From Ureibacillus manganicus DSM 26584 (GTDB taxonomy: Bacteria; Bacillota; Bacilli; Bacillales_A; Planococcaceae): 64,000 bases of DNA. The DNA is taken from assembly GCF_000772945.1 (NCBI RefSeq), contig NZ_JPVN01000007.1, forward strand, positions 62,001 to 126,000. Direction: 5' to 3'. The translations under genes were made by a program, and so were the position numbers. A model generated the notes under the pieces. The model worked only from the letters and a program-made list of their open reading frames with translations. It made no database searches and was not told the origin of the DNA. Positions 1 to 7,392 of the stretch are shown one piece after another (the stretch's first letter is position 1; each line of letters starts with the position of its first letter).

Positions 1-294
1 CAGCAGGTGTGGAAAATTCTCACTGAAATACCTTATGGTGAGCTGACAACATACGGTAACATTGCAAAAGAAGTTGCAAAACGTATGGGAAAAGATAGGA
101 TGTCTGCGCAAGCTGTAGGTGGTGCTGTCGGACACAATCCGATTTCTATCATTATACCTTGCCATCGTGTGGTGGGCTCTAACGGAAGTTTGACGGGTTA
201 TGCAGGTGGGATTGAGAAAAAAATCAAACTACTAAAGCACGAAGGGACAGATTTGACCGAACTGTTTGTGCCAGTAAAAGGAACAGCACTTTAG
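1..294 (+). CDS. ogt: Methylated-DNA--protein-cysteine methyltransferase, 3' part
   Basis: This is the C-terminal part of an O6-alkylguanine-DNA alkyltransferase, which repairs O6-methylguanine by moving the methyl group to its own cysteine in a one-time reaction. The reading frame is open from base 1, so the start lies upstream of the window. The visible 97 residues hold the whole catalytic core: the IPYGELTTYG helix-turn-helix segment, the active-site motif IIPCHRVV and the GYAGG loop. A complete protein is usually about 160-180 residues, so roughly half is missing. A terminator-like hairpin follows at 411-439. The family call is secure; the choice between Ogt and another bacterial MGMT name is not. 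Confidence 0.9.
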   Translation, partial: QQVWKILTEIPYGELTTYGNIAKEVAKRMGKDRMSAQAVGGAVGHNPISIIIPCHRVVGSNGSLTGYAGGIEKKIKLLKHEGTDLTELFVPVKGTAL

Positions 295-410
295 AAATAG
301 TAATTAATAGAAGGAACGGTATTGTTTAAAAAAGGCTATTACGTTTGAACAATCAGATCCTAGAGCGTACATTTGTATTGAAGTTATAGATTACTATTTG
401 TACTAAAGAG

Positions 411-446
411 AGGCGTTTCTTTAAGAGAGAGAAATGCCTTTTCTTA
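411..446 (+). terminator. Rho-independent terminator after the methyltransferase gene
   Basis: AGGCGTTTCT at 411-420 pairs, with one G-U pair, to AGAAATGCCT at 430-439, followed by TTTTCTT. The remaining bases between 295 and 565 show no supportable gene. Confidence 0.65.
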
Positions 447-565
447 TTGAAGTAAAGGGAAGGTTAGTTGAAGAACAAGTTTTTAGCTTGTTCTAACAAT
501 CGGGACTTTAATTGAACAGGGAAGGATGTTATTATACTGCAAAATAATTACCTACATTTTTTACT

Positions 566-1033
566 TCATTTTTCTAAGATATTTTTTAATGCTTTTTGAA
601 GTACGTCCACAATGGCAGCAATGATAGCTGTTGCAAAAATACCCATTAGACCGAGTGCTATCGGACCTGCTGCGTCATCACTCGTGAACATTGCATACAC
701 CCTCAAGTAAACTATTACTAACAAAATTAAGAAAATAATTGTAAAAGAGCATTTTTTTATAACCTTCAAGGATTTAAGGGATAATTCGGAAAAAGCGTTA
801 TTTTTATCGATATAACTCAATAGTTTAAATGCTTGATACAACGCAACAGAAAACGTAATACATACTCCATACGCACATATTAATAATGGATATATCGAGT
901 AATCTCCTGGACGCACTATCGAATCTCTTCTGGCTGCTTCAGGCAACAAAAATATACACACGGCAAGTACCGCAATTCCAATAAGAAGAGTAACGACCTT
1001 TAAGAAAAAAGTTGAACCTAGTTTAACATTCAA
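566..1033 (-). CDS. DUF2975-family membrane protein
   Basis: A 155-residue integral membrane protein with four hydrophobic segments (about residues 8-30, 43-65, 88-110 and 120-145) and short charged loops, the layout of DUF2975 proteins such as Bacillus YoaS. I place the start at the TTG at 1033, six bases after the Shine-Dalgarno GAGGTG. The GTG at 1042 lies inside that Shine-Dalgarno and is an unlikely start. DUF2975 genes are often followed by a small Cro/CI-like regulator (YozG type), but none is seen here. Function is unknown. The family call rests on overall pattern and is moderately sure. Confidence 0.65.
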   Translation of the reverse strand: MNVKLGSTFFLKVVTLLIGIAVLAVCIFLLPEAARRDSIVRPGDYSIYPLLICAYGVCITFSVALYQAFKLLSYIDKNNAFSELSLKSLKVIKKCSFTIIFLILLVIVYLRVYAMFTSDDAAGPIALGLMGIFATAIIAAIVDVLQKALKNILEK

Positions 1034-1214
1034 TTGAAGCACCTCACTGATTTAATGATATTGTAAGTTTAGTACATTAATTATTGATTTACAATAAATT
1101 TATTTCGTTTTTCACTAAAGTATTATTGTTTATTATATATAAATTTAATTATTATGTGAGAATCGTAACTTAACAATCGGCCGCTATTCTTGAATAAGAA
1201 GCGGTTGAAATGAA

Positions 1215-1252
1215 TAAAAAAAGCTAGATTCCTAAAAATAGGAACCTAGCGT
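1215..1252 (-). terminator. Rho-independent terminator of the tetR-like gene
   Basis: GCTAGATTCCT at 1223-1233 pairs with AGGAACCTAGC at 1240-1250 (one mismatch). The A-run at 1215-1222 is the U-tract on the minus strand. It ends transcription of the TetR gene that stops at 1311. Confidence 0.75.
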
Positions 1253-1310
1253 ATATAATTTCGTAAATTAATAATTAACTATTCATACAACTTATGATTT
1301 CTAAAGTTTG

Positions 1311-1904
1311 TTAAGTCTCGTTTTCTTTTATATAAAATCCTCTTGCAAAGGTATTAAAAATACGTATTAGACGTTCTGTCATATCACTGGGTGTCACATC
1401 AAAATCCTTCGCAATCCAATCCATTATTGTCCCCGCCGTACCATAGGCCATATAGCGTTTTTGGGCGTGGTCATCAACGCTAGTTACTCCGTATTGAATA
1501 TCAAATTTATTCTTAAGTAAATTAAAAATAGCTTCAGGCAATTGTTGGTGAATGTAGGGTAATGTATCTTCTAAAAGTATTAATGTGAAGTAATCACGGT
1601 GATCGTAAATGTAATACAACAATTCGAAGGAGTTTGTGGTCAACTCATTTACTTTCATCTGACTATCGCTTTGGTATTTCGACATGCTGTAATACTGTAT
1701 GGCTTCAAACATTTCATCCATTAATTCTTCTACTAATTCGTATATGTTTTGATAATACACATAAAAGGTTGTTCGATTATATTGGGCATAATCAACCACG
1801 TCCTTCACCGTAACAGCACTAAATCCTTTCTTATGTACCATTTCAATAAATGCCTTTTTTAAGAAACTCTTGGTTCTTAAAGCATGGGTGGAATTGGATT
1901 TCAT
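1311..1904 (-). CDS. TetR/AcrR-family regulator (DhaS-like)
   Basis: A 197-residue regulator. Residues about 10-55 form a TetR helix-turn-helix, with the recognition helix around NRTTFYVYYQN. The C-terminal half has the helical pattern of the TetR_C_7/DhaS-like group (AYGTAGTIMDWIAKDF). The ATG start is preceded by GGAGAGGG. The gene is divergent from an SDR and alcohol dehydrogenase pair (2045 and 2905), so it probably represses them. The effector is unknown. A second regulator of the same subfamily lies at 38852-39472, also divergent from SDR genes. The family call is firm; the target is inferred from position only. Confidence 0.85.
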   Translation of the reverse strand: MKSNSTHALRTKSFLKKAFIEMVHKKGFSAVTVKDVVDYAQYNRTTFYVYYQNIYELVEELMDEMFEAIQYYSMSKYQSDSQMKVNELTTNSFELLYYIYDHRDYFTLILLEDTLPYIHQQLPEAIFNLLKNKFDIQYGVTSVDDHAQKRYMAYGTAGTIMDWIAKDFDVTPSDMTERLIRIFNTFARGFYIKENET

Positions 1905-1991
1905 ATTTCCCTCTCCTATTATTCGACAGATTGATTAAAAGTGTTGGTTTCTTCGACATTATAGCAAATGTTAAGGATTGTGTACAAAGCG

Positions 1992-2005
1992 TGAAAGCGA
2001 TTACA
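1992..2005 (+). promoter_or_regulatory. Catabolite response element (cre) before the SDR gene
   Basis: TGAAAGCGATTACA fits the Bacillus CcpA-binding consensus (TGWAANCGNTNWCA) at every position. It lies about 40 bp before the SDR start, where CcpA would block transcription when good carbon sources are present. The site is seen in the sequence; its use is inferred. Confidence 0.7.
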
Positions 2006-2044
2006 CTTTAAATGTAACCAAAATCTTTAGGGGAGGAATTAAAT

Positions 2045-2815
2045 ATGAGATTTGAAAACAAAGTCGTAATTATTACAGGTGCTGCTGGAGGCATAGGTAA
2101 AGAAATTGCTCGTAAACTTGCAAGTGAAGGTGCAAAGTTAACACTTGTGGATTTAAATGAAGCTGCTGTGATTGCGGTTGCAGAGGAACTTAACTTAGGT
2201 GAAAATCGCGTTCTAACATTAAAGGCAGATGTTTCTAAAGAAGCAGAAGTAAAGAATTATGTTGAGCAAACTATGGAAAAGTTCGGTCGTATTGACGGAT
2301 TTGCAAATAATGCAGGAGTAGAAGGTCCAGCAAAAAGTATAGAAGAAATAACAGAACAAGATTTTGATTTCGTATATAGCATCAACGTAAAAGGTGCTTT
2401 CTACGGTTTAAAATATGTATTACCAATAATGAAACAACAAAAAGCAGGTTCAATAGTAAATACTGCTTCAGTAGCAGGACTAATTGGTTCACCACAAATG
2501 ATGTTATATAATTCGTCGAAACATGCATTAATGGGTATGAATAAAGTAGCGGCGTTAGAAGCTGCTCCATTTAATGTGCGTGTGAACACAGTAAACCCAG
2601 GTGTTATTAACACACAAATGATGCGTAATATCGAATCAAAAGTTGCACCAGGTGCAGCAGAAGCAGCACAAGCAGCTTATAACGATGCAGTGCCAATGAA
2701 ACGCTACGGTGAACCTGAAGAAGTAGCTAACGTGATTGCGTTCTTACTTTCTGATGAAGCTACTTATGTTAGTTCATCTTCATTCACGGTTGATGGTGCA
2801 TTATACAACGTTTAA
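2045..2815 (+). CDS. Short-chain dehydrogenase/reductase (classical SDR)
   Basis: A 256-residue NAD(P)-dependent oxidoreductase of the classical SDR family. The cofactor motif TGAAGGIG is at residues 11-18, NNAG at 88-91, and the catalytic residues are Asn114, Ser142, Tyr155 and Lys159 (YNSSK). Asp36, after the second strand, suggests a preference for NAD(H). The C-terminus ends in the usual SxFTVDGA segment. The gene starts at ATG after GGGGAGG, is followed 89 bp later by a zinc-type alcohol dehydrogenase, and sits behind a cre site and a divergent TetR gene. The set looks like a sugar-alcohol or secondary-alcohol catabolic unit. The substrate cannot be read from sequence. Confidence 0.88.
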   Translation: MRFENKVVIITGAAGGIGKEIARKLASEGAKLTLVDLNEAAVIAVAEELNLGENRVLTLKADVSKEAEVKNYVEQTMEKFGRIDGFANNAGVEGPAKSIEEITEQDFDFVYSINVKGAFYGLKYVLPIMKQQKAGSIVNTASVAGLIGSPQMMLYNSSKHALMGMNKVAALEAAPFNVRVNTVNPGVINTQMMRNIESKVAPGAAEAAQAAYNDAVPMKRYGEPEEVANVIAFLLSDEATYVSSSSFTVDGALYNV

Positions 2816-2904
2816 TTCATTGAGATAATGAGTCCTTGAAACTGGCTCAAAAGCTAGATTTGGACTGATATATTAAAGTATTAAAACAATTAGGAGGAGA
2901 TAGT

Positions 2905-3858
2905 ATGAGAGGTTGGGAATTTAAAGGAACTAACATTCCATTAGAATTGATAGAAAAAGAGGATCCAAAAGCGATTCCAGGTCATGTTGTTATTGAAGTG
3001 AAAGCTGCTGGTCTATGCCATTCAGATGTTGCAGCATTACAAGATCCAGGTTGGATGCCACTTTTCCCAAATGGTCCTGTTATTATGGGACATGAGTTTG
3101 CAGGGGTTGTTATTGAAGTGGGTGAAGGTGTAGAAGGTTTTAAAGTTGGAGACCGCGTTGGGGCCAACCCAATGAATCGTGAAACAAAAGTAACTGCTGG
3201 GTACAACTATGATGGCGGATATGCAGAAAAAGTGCGTGTTCCTGCTGATCAATGTGTAATTATTCCTGAAGGGGTTTCCTTTGCAGAAGGTGCAGCTTCA
3301 ACAGATGCTGGAATCACATCTTATCGTGCTCTTTTCAGTATTGGACAAGCAAAAGAGGGTACAAAATTAGGAATTATCGGTATCGGCGGACTTGGTCAAT
3401 TTGCTCTTCAAATGGCACTAATTAAAGGTTGCGAAGTGTACGCTACAGATGTTTCTCCAGAAGCTCGTAAACTAGCTGAAGAATTAGGGGCTACAAAAGT
3501 ATTCGACACTGTTTTAGATATGAAAGAAGCAGGATGTGACGTAATTGTTGACTTTGCTGGTTTTGGACAAACAACTTCTGATGCACTAGAAGCTGTAAGA
3601 CCACAAGGAACAGTTGTAATTGTTGGTATGGGTAAATTAGGATCTAATATCAATACTTATTTAATGATTACAAAAGAAATTAAGCTTTTAGGAAGCAATG
3701 GTGGGTCAGTTGAAGATCTAAAAGGTGTGTATGATTGCTTCGCTACTGGAAAAATGAGTCCAAATCTTATTACAATTCCATTTGAAGAAGTGGACAAAGG
3801 AATTGAAAAATTGAAAAATCATGAAGTTAAAGGCCGCTTAATAGCTGTTTTTGAATAA
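2905..3858 (+). CDS. Zinc-type alcohol dehydrogenase lacking the structural-zinc loop
   Basis: A 317-residue medium-chain dehydrogenase. The catalytic zinc site is recognisable (Cys38 in GLCHSD, His63-Glu64 in MGHEFAG), as is the Rossmann motif GIGGLG at 159-164. It is shorter than the usual 340-350 residues because the four-cysteine loop that binds structural zinc is missing: the chain passes directly from GDRVGANPMN to DGGYAEKV. It begins at ATG after a strong AGGAGGAGA. It probably acts with the SDR upstream on an alcohol or polyol, oxidising it with NAD(P). The specific substrate is unknown. Confidence 0.85.
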   Translation: MRGWEFKGTNIPLELIEKEDPKAIPGHVVIEVKAAGLCHSDVAALQDPGWMPLFPNGPVIMGHEFAGVVIEVGEGVEGFKVGDRVGANPMNRETKVTAGYNYDGGYAEKVRVPADQCVIIPEGVSFAEGAASTDAGITSYRALFSIGQAKEGTKLGIIGIGGLGQFALQMALIKGCEVYATDVSPEARKLAEELGATKVFDTVLDMKEAGCDVIVDFAGFGQTTSDALEAVRPQGTVVIVGMGKLGSNINTYLMITKEIKLLGSNGGSVEDLKGVYDCFATGKMSPNLITIPFEEVDKGIEKLKNHEVKGRLIAVFE

Positions 3859-3915
3859 ATGTAAGTTTTCATTAAAAAGGAAGAAGTTGGAATAAGACAA
3901 TTCTCTGAAATAAAG

Positions 3916-3957
3916 AGCCTGTGAAATTTTATCATAAAAATTTCACAGGCTTTTATT
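3916..3957 (+). terminator. Rho-independent terminator of the SDR/ADH operon
   Basis: AGCCTGTGAAATTTT at 3916-3930 and AAAATTTCACAGGCT at 3937-3951 form a perfect 15-bp stem, followed by TTTTATT. Confidence 0.9.
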
Positions 3958-4242
3958 ATCCTATTTTCTCTATTAGTTTATTTTTGGTGTTGTCGAAAAA
4001 TATTAGAATAGTGTTGAATCCCTAATGCAATTTATATAAGAGATTTTAAGAATTAAATTGTGTATAAAAATTTAGTAAAATTGAAAACGCTTTATTTATA
4101 AAATTTAGAATCTTCTGTTGAACAAAGGGTTTTATCCTGTTAAAATCATATTATTAATTTTTTAGAAAATTGCTATTTTCAGAAAATATTTTTATGTTTA
4201 TTCATTTGATATTAAATTTATACGGGATAGGAGCTAGAATAT
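3958..4242. other. AT-rich intergenic stretch before pucG
   Basis: This stretch is very AT-rich and carries no supportable ORF. It presumably holds the pucG promoter. A weak cre-like TGAAAACGCTTTAT at 4082 misses the two final consensus positions and is not called. Confidence 0.5.
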
Positions 4243-5499
4243 ATGACCAAATATACAGATTTAAATGTCCCACTTAGAACCATTATGACACCAGGTCCGG
4301 TAGAAGTAGATCCGCGAGTATTGAGAGCGATGGCTACCCCGATTTTGGGGCAGTTTGATCCAGCATTTACAAATATTATGAATGAAACAATGGAGATGCT
4401 CCGAGAGGAAAATTAATGGGCATTTCCGGTTGATGGAACTTCCAGAGCAGGTATCGAAGCCGTTCTATGCAGTATTATTGAACCTGGAGATAAGGTTTTG
4501 GTACCAATCTACGGTAGATTTGGCTACCTATTAACTGAAATTTGTCAGCGTTATGGAGCAGAGGTTACGACAATGGAAGTTCCTTGGGGAGAGGTTTTTG
4601 ATCCGGAAGTAGTCATCAATAAGATTCATGAGGTTTCTCCGAAAATTGTTGCCATTGTTCATGCAGAAACATCAACTAGCTGTATGCAGCCGTTAAAGGA
4701 AATAGGAGAAGCTTGTCGAAACGCAGATGTTCTGTTAGTTGTTGACGCTGTAGCATCATTAGGTGGAGTTGATCTAAAAGTGGATGAACTTAAGCTTGAT
4801 GCAGTTATTGGCGGAACGCAAAAATGCCTATCTGTTCCATCCGGATTAGCCCCGATTACTTTTAATAAACGAGTTGAAGAAGTTATAAATAAAAGAAAAA
4901 GCATTGAATTAGGATTAAGAACATCTCAGAGCGAGTTATCTAACAACCGAATTGTTAGTAACTATTTTGATCTAGCGCAGCTTCAGGATTATTGGAGTCC
5001 TACACGTCTTAATCATCATACTGAAGCGACAAGTATGCAATATGCTTTAAGAGAAGGGCTTCGTATTATTCTTGAAGAAGGACTTGAAACTCGATTTGCA
5101 CGCCATAAGTTAAATGAAAAAGCATTAATTGCAGGAATTAAAGCGATGGGCTTAGAGTTATTTGGTGATGAAAAGAATAAGCTACCTGTTGTTACTGCTA
5201 TTCAAATACCTGATGGAATTAACGGTGACGAGATACGTTCCATGATGTTAGAAGATTTCGAAGTTGAAATTGCTAGCTCTTTTGGACCGCTTCACGGAAA
5301 GATTTGGAGAATTGGAACAATGGGTTATAGTTCACGTAAAAAAAATATTCTTCATGTTCTTTCAGCATTAGAAGCGACGCTAGTTCGAAAAGGCTTTAAT
5401 GTTCATAAAGGTGAAAGTTTACAGGCTGCATTAAACGTATATGATGAATATAAAAATCTTTATACGAATGTGCAAGCCCAAACTCTGATTGAATGTTAA
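4243..5499 (+). pseudogene. pucG: (S)-ureidoglycine--glyoxylate aminotransferase gene interrupted by a stop codon
   Basis: The frame starting at ATG 4243 gives a class-V aminotransferase of 418 codons, close to the length of B. subtilis PucG, which transfers the amino group of ureidoglycine to glyoxylate. One TAA at 4414-4416 (codon 58) cuts it just before WAFPVDGTSRAG, a substrate-loop segment characteristic of PucG. The same frame resumes at once and runs to 5499 with intact motifs: the PLP-aspartate segment DAVASLGG and the PLP-lysine segment GGTQKCL. The start has a GATAGGAG Shine-Dalgarno. No good restart follows the stop; the TTG at 4498 has no ribosome site. A single base change (AAA or CAA to TAA) explains it. 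A sequencing error is possible. In the window ureidoglycine is instead handled by allE at 59924. Confidence 0.85.
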
Positions 5500-5613
5500 A
5501 TAAGTTAAGTTTTGTATTTAAAAAACTTATAATCCAATTGTTTTTTATATATTCAATGATCTTAGGTTTCCAATTTATAGAAAAAATGTATGTTGGAACT
5601 AGTATAAAGGAAG

Positions 5614-5652
5614 AAGAACGAATTTCTGATGAAGGAAATTTGTTCTTTTTTT
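5614..5652 (+). terminator. Rho-independent terminator after pucG (AGAACGAATT family)
   Basis: AGAACGAATTTC at 5614-5625 pairs with GAAATTTGTTCT at 5635-5646, followed by a T-run. It belongs to a hairpin family repeated elsewhere in this window. Confidence 0.88.
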
Positions 5653-5810
5653 GTGGAATAATTTACTAATGTTATCGTTCTTGAATGAAGTTAGGAAAAA
5701 TAGTGAATACTAAAAAATAAGGAATATTAATTAAATATATATCTATAAAAGCGATAAAATCTTTGTAAATAGTTATCCTTATTGGTCAATGACTTTAAAA
5801 CAATAATCAT

Positions 5811-5816
5811 TATAAT
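5811..5816 (+). promoter_or_regulatory. -10 element of the triple-RidA leader
   Basis: A consensus TATAAT at 5811-5816 would put the transcription start near 5823-5827, directly before the first arm of the leader helix at 5829. The -35 region is weak (ATGACT, 16 bp upstream). The promoter is inferred from position and match. Confidence 0.5.
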
Positions 5817-5828
5817 TGAATTATAGAT

Positions 5829-5942
5829 GGTAAGAATCCAAATGATGATTATTACGGAGCGATGGTTTTCAATTTCTTTGGGACAATAATTTTTATTGTC
5901 TTACCGGTCTTGGCGATTCACACAGTGAATCCGTTTTTTTTT
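5829..5942 (+). promoter_or_regulatory. Structured leader RNA with terminator, candidate cis-regulator
   Basis: GGTAAGA at 5829-5835 pairs exactly with TCTTACC at 5899-5905 and would close a roughly 77-nt domain. Within it GACAATAA (5882-5889) and TTATTGTC (5893-5900) can form a hairpin. The two helices share bases 5899-5900, so they compete by two pairs or stack. Ten bases later GATTCAC (5915-5921) and GTGAATC (5925-5931) form a tight hairpin followed by nine T residues, a terminator about 100 nt before the RidA start. The layout (promoter, closed domain, terminator, gene) resembles a transcriptional riboswitch or protein-controlled attenuator. I do not recognise a known class in its sequence. 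Confidence 0.5.
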
Positions 5943-6043
5943 GGCTTTAATATTGACAGCTCCATAGTTTAGTCCGGTTTTTCGGTGCAAAACATGAATT
6001 TAAAAAATATCTAATAAAAATTTATTCTAAAGGAGAATACATC

Positions 6044-7318
6044 ATGAGCGGTTATAATGCAGTTTTAGCAAGAAATACAGAAAATGCTCCAAACGGTAAC
6101 GGTCTATATTCACATAGTGTTGCTTTCTCACATTACAATAATCTTTCGGCTCAATTACCTATCGAACCTGAAACTGGTAAATTGGTAGCTGGTGGTATAA
6201 AAGAACAAGCTGAACAGTGCTTTAAAAATATTAAGGCAATTGTAGACAGCATCGATCATGTTATGAGCGATATTGTTAGAATTACGGTATTCGTTAAGGA
6301 TATTAAAGATGTTGACGCTGTAGACGAAGTTTATAAATCATTCTTCCCAACTTATGTTCCTGCACGTACAACAGTTGCAGTTGCAGCTTTACCAATGGAC
6401 GCTATGGTGCAAATTGAAGCACTTCTTTCACACGGTGAAGGTACAATACCAAATGCACCACAAGCAGGCGACCTAATTAAACTTACAAATAACACGGCAA
6501 ATGCACCAACTAGTGTACTATCTACACAAACTGTAGCTTTCTCTCATTACAATTATCTTTCAGCGCAATTGCCTATCGATCCTAAAACAGGAAGATTGGT
6601 TGTTGGTGGTGTAAAAGAGCAAGCTAGACAGGTTCTAAAAAATATCAAGTCAATTTTAGAAAGTATCGACGTTCCTGTTGACGATATCGTTAAAATGACA
6701 ATTTTCCTTAAAGACCTATCGGATATTGAAGCGGTAAACGAAGTTTATTCAACATTCTTCCCAGATTCTGCTATCGCAAGAGCAGTAGCTTATGTTCCTG
6801 CACGTACAACAGTTGAAGTTTCAGCTTTACCAATGGATGCTTTAGTACAAATGGAAGCAGTGGTGTCACACGGAGACGGTACACCTCCACAAGAGATTGA
6901 AGACAGACATGGTATTGTTATTTGGGCAAACAACACTGAAGATGCACCAAAGAATTCACTATCTACACAAACTGTTGCGTTTTCTCACTACAATCACTTA
7001 TCAGCACAATTACCATTAGAACCAAAAACTGGTGAAATTGTAGCTGGTGGTGTAAAAGAGCAAGCTGAACAGTGTCTAAAAAATGTTAAGGCAATTGTAG
7101 AAAGTATCAATCACGTTATGGACGATGTAGTTAAAGTAAACATCTTCCTTAAAAATATCGAGGATATTAGTGCTGTAGATGAAATTTACACAACATTCTT
7201 CCCTGGCGGCACTCCTGCACGTAGAACAGTTGGCGTATCAGCTTTACCTAATGATGCGTTAATCCAAATTGATGTAGTCGTATCAAACGCTGAAGGAACA
7301 CCTCCAAAAGCAAAATAA
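6044..7318 (+). CDS. Triple-domain RidA/YjgF (imine deaminase) fusion protein
   Basis: A 424-residue protein made of three RidA domains in tandem (about residues 5-135, 145-282 and 293-424). RidA enzymes hydrolyse reactive enamine/imine intermediates such as 2-aminoacrylate. Each domain keeps the signature block (SHYNxLSAQLPxxPxTG, GxxKEQAxQ) and the PAR arginine that binds the substrate carboxylate: Arg108, Arg254 and Arg393. The repeats are still similar at DNA level, so the duplication looks fairly recent. Domain 2 carries about ten extra residues before its PAR motif. RidA is normally a homotrimer of one-domain subunits, so this chain could fold as a single-chain trimer. The start at ATG follows AAAGGAGAA. 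The gene lies downstream of broken pucG and behind a leader RNA. Confidence 0.9.
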   Translation: MSGYNAVLARNTENAPNGNGLYSHSVAFSHYNNLSAQLPIEPETGKLVAGGIKEQAEQCFKNIKAIVDSIDHVMSDIVRITVFVKDIKDVDAVDEVYKSFFPTYVPARTTVAVAALPMDAMVQIEALLSHGEGTIPNAPQAGDLIKLTNNTANAPTSVLSTQTVAFSHYNYLSAQLPIDPKTGRLVVGGVKEQARQVLKNIKSILESIDVPVDDIVKMTIFLKDLSDIEAVNEVYSTFFPDSAIARAVAYVPARTTVEVSALPMDALVQMEAVVSHGDGTPPQEIEDRHGIVIWANNTEDAPKNSLSTQTVAFSHYNHLSAQLPLEPKTGEIVAGGVKEQAEQCLKNVKAIVESINHVMDDVVKVNIFLKNIEDISAVDEIYTTFFPGGTPARRTVGVSALPNDALIQIDVVVSNAEGTPPKAK

Positions 7319-7345
7319 GCATTCGTTTGTTAATGCTTAGATGAG

Positions 7346-7384
7346 AAAAGAACGAATTTCCGAAGGTGGAATTCGTTCTTTTTT
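7346..7384. terminator. Rho-independent terminator (AGAACGAATT family)
   Basis: AAAAGAACGAATTTC (7346-7360) pairs with GGAATTCGTTCTTTT (7368-7382). It is flanked by A and T runs on both sides, so it can serve both the triple-RidA gene and the convergent membrane-protein gene. Confidence 0.88.
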
Positions 7385-7392
7385 GTATTAAT

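Noticed and set aside
4082-4095. A cre box before pucG (TGAAAACGCTTTAT)
   Set aside because: The last two consensus positions are wrong and the surroundings are so AT-rich that such matches are expected.
4414-4416. Recoding of the pucG TAA as an amino acid
   Set aside because: TAA is not a selenocysteine or pyrrolysine codon and no recoding structure was seen. A mutation or sequencing error is simpler.
4498-5499. An intact 333-residue aminotransferase starting at TTG 4498
   Set aside because: There is no ribosome site, and the frame continues upstream with PucG-like sequence to ATG 4243, so this is the tail of an interrupted gene.
5829-5942. A known purine, TPP, glycine, fluoride, guanidine-I or T-box element
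   Set aside because: None of the conserved core sequences of these classes is present, so it is left as an unclassified leader.
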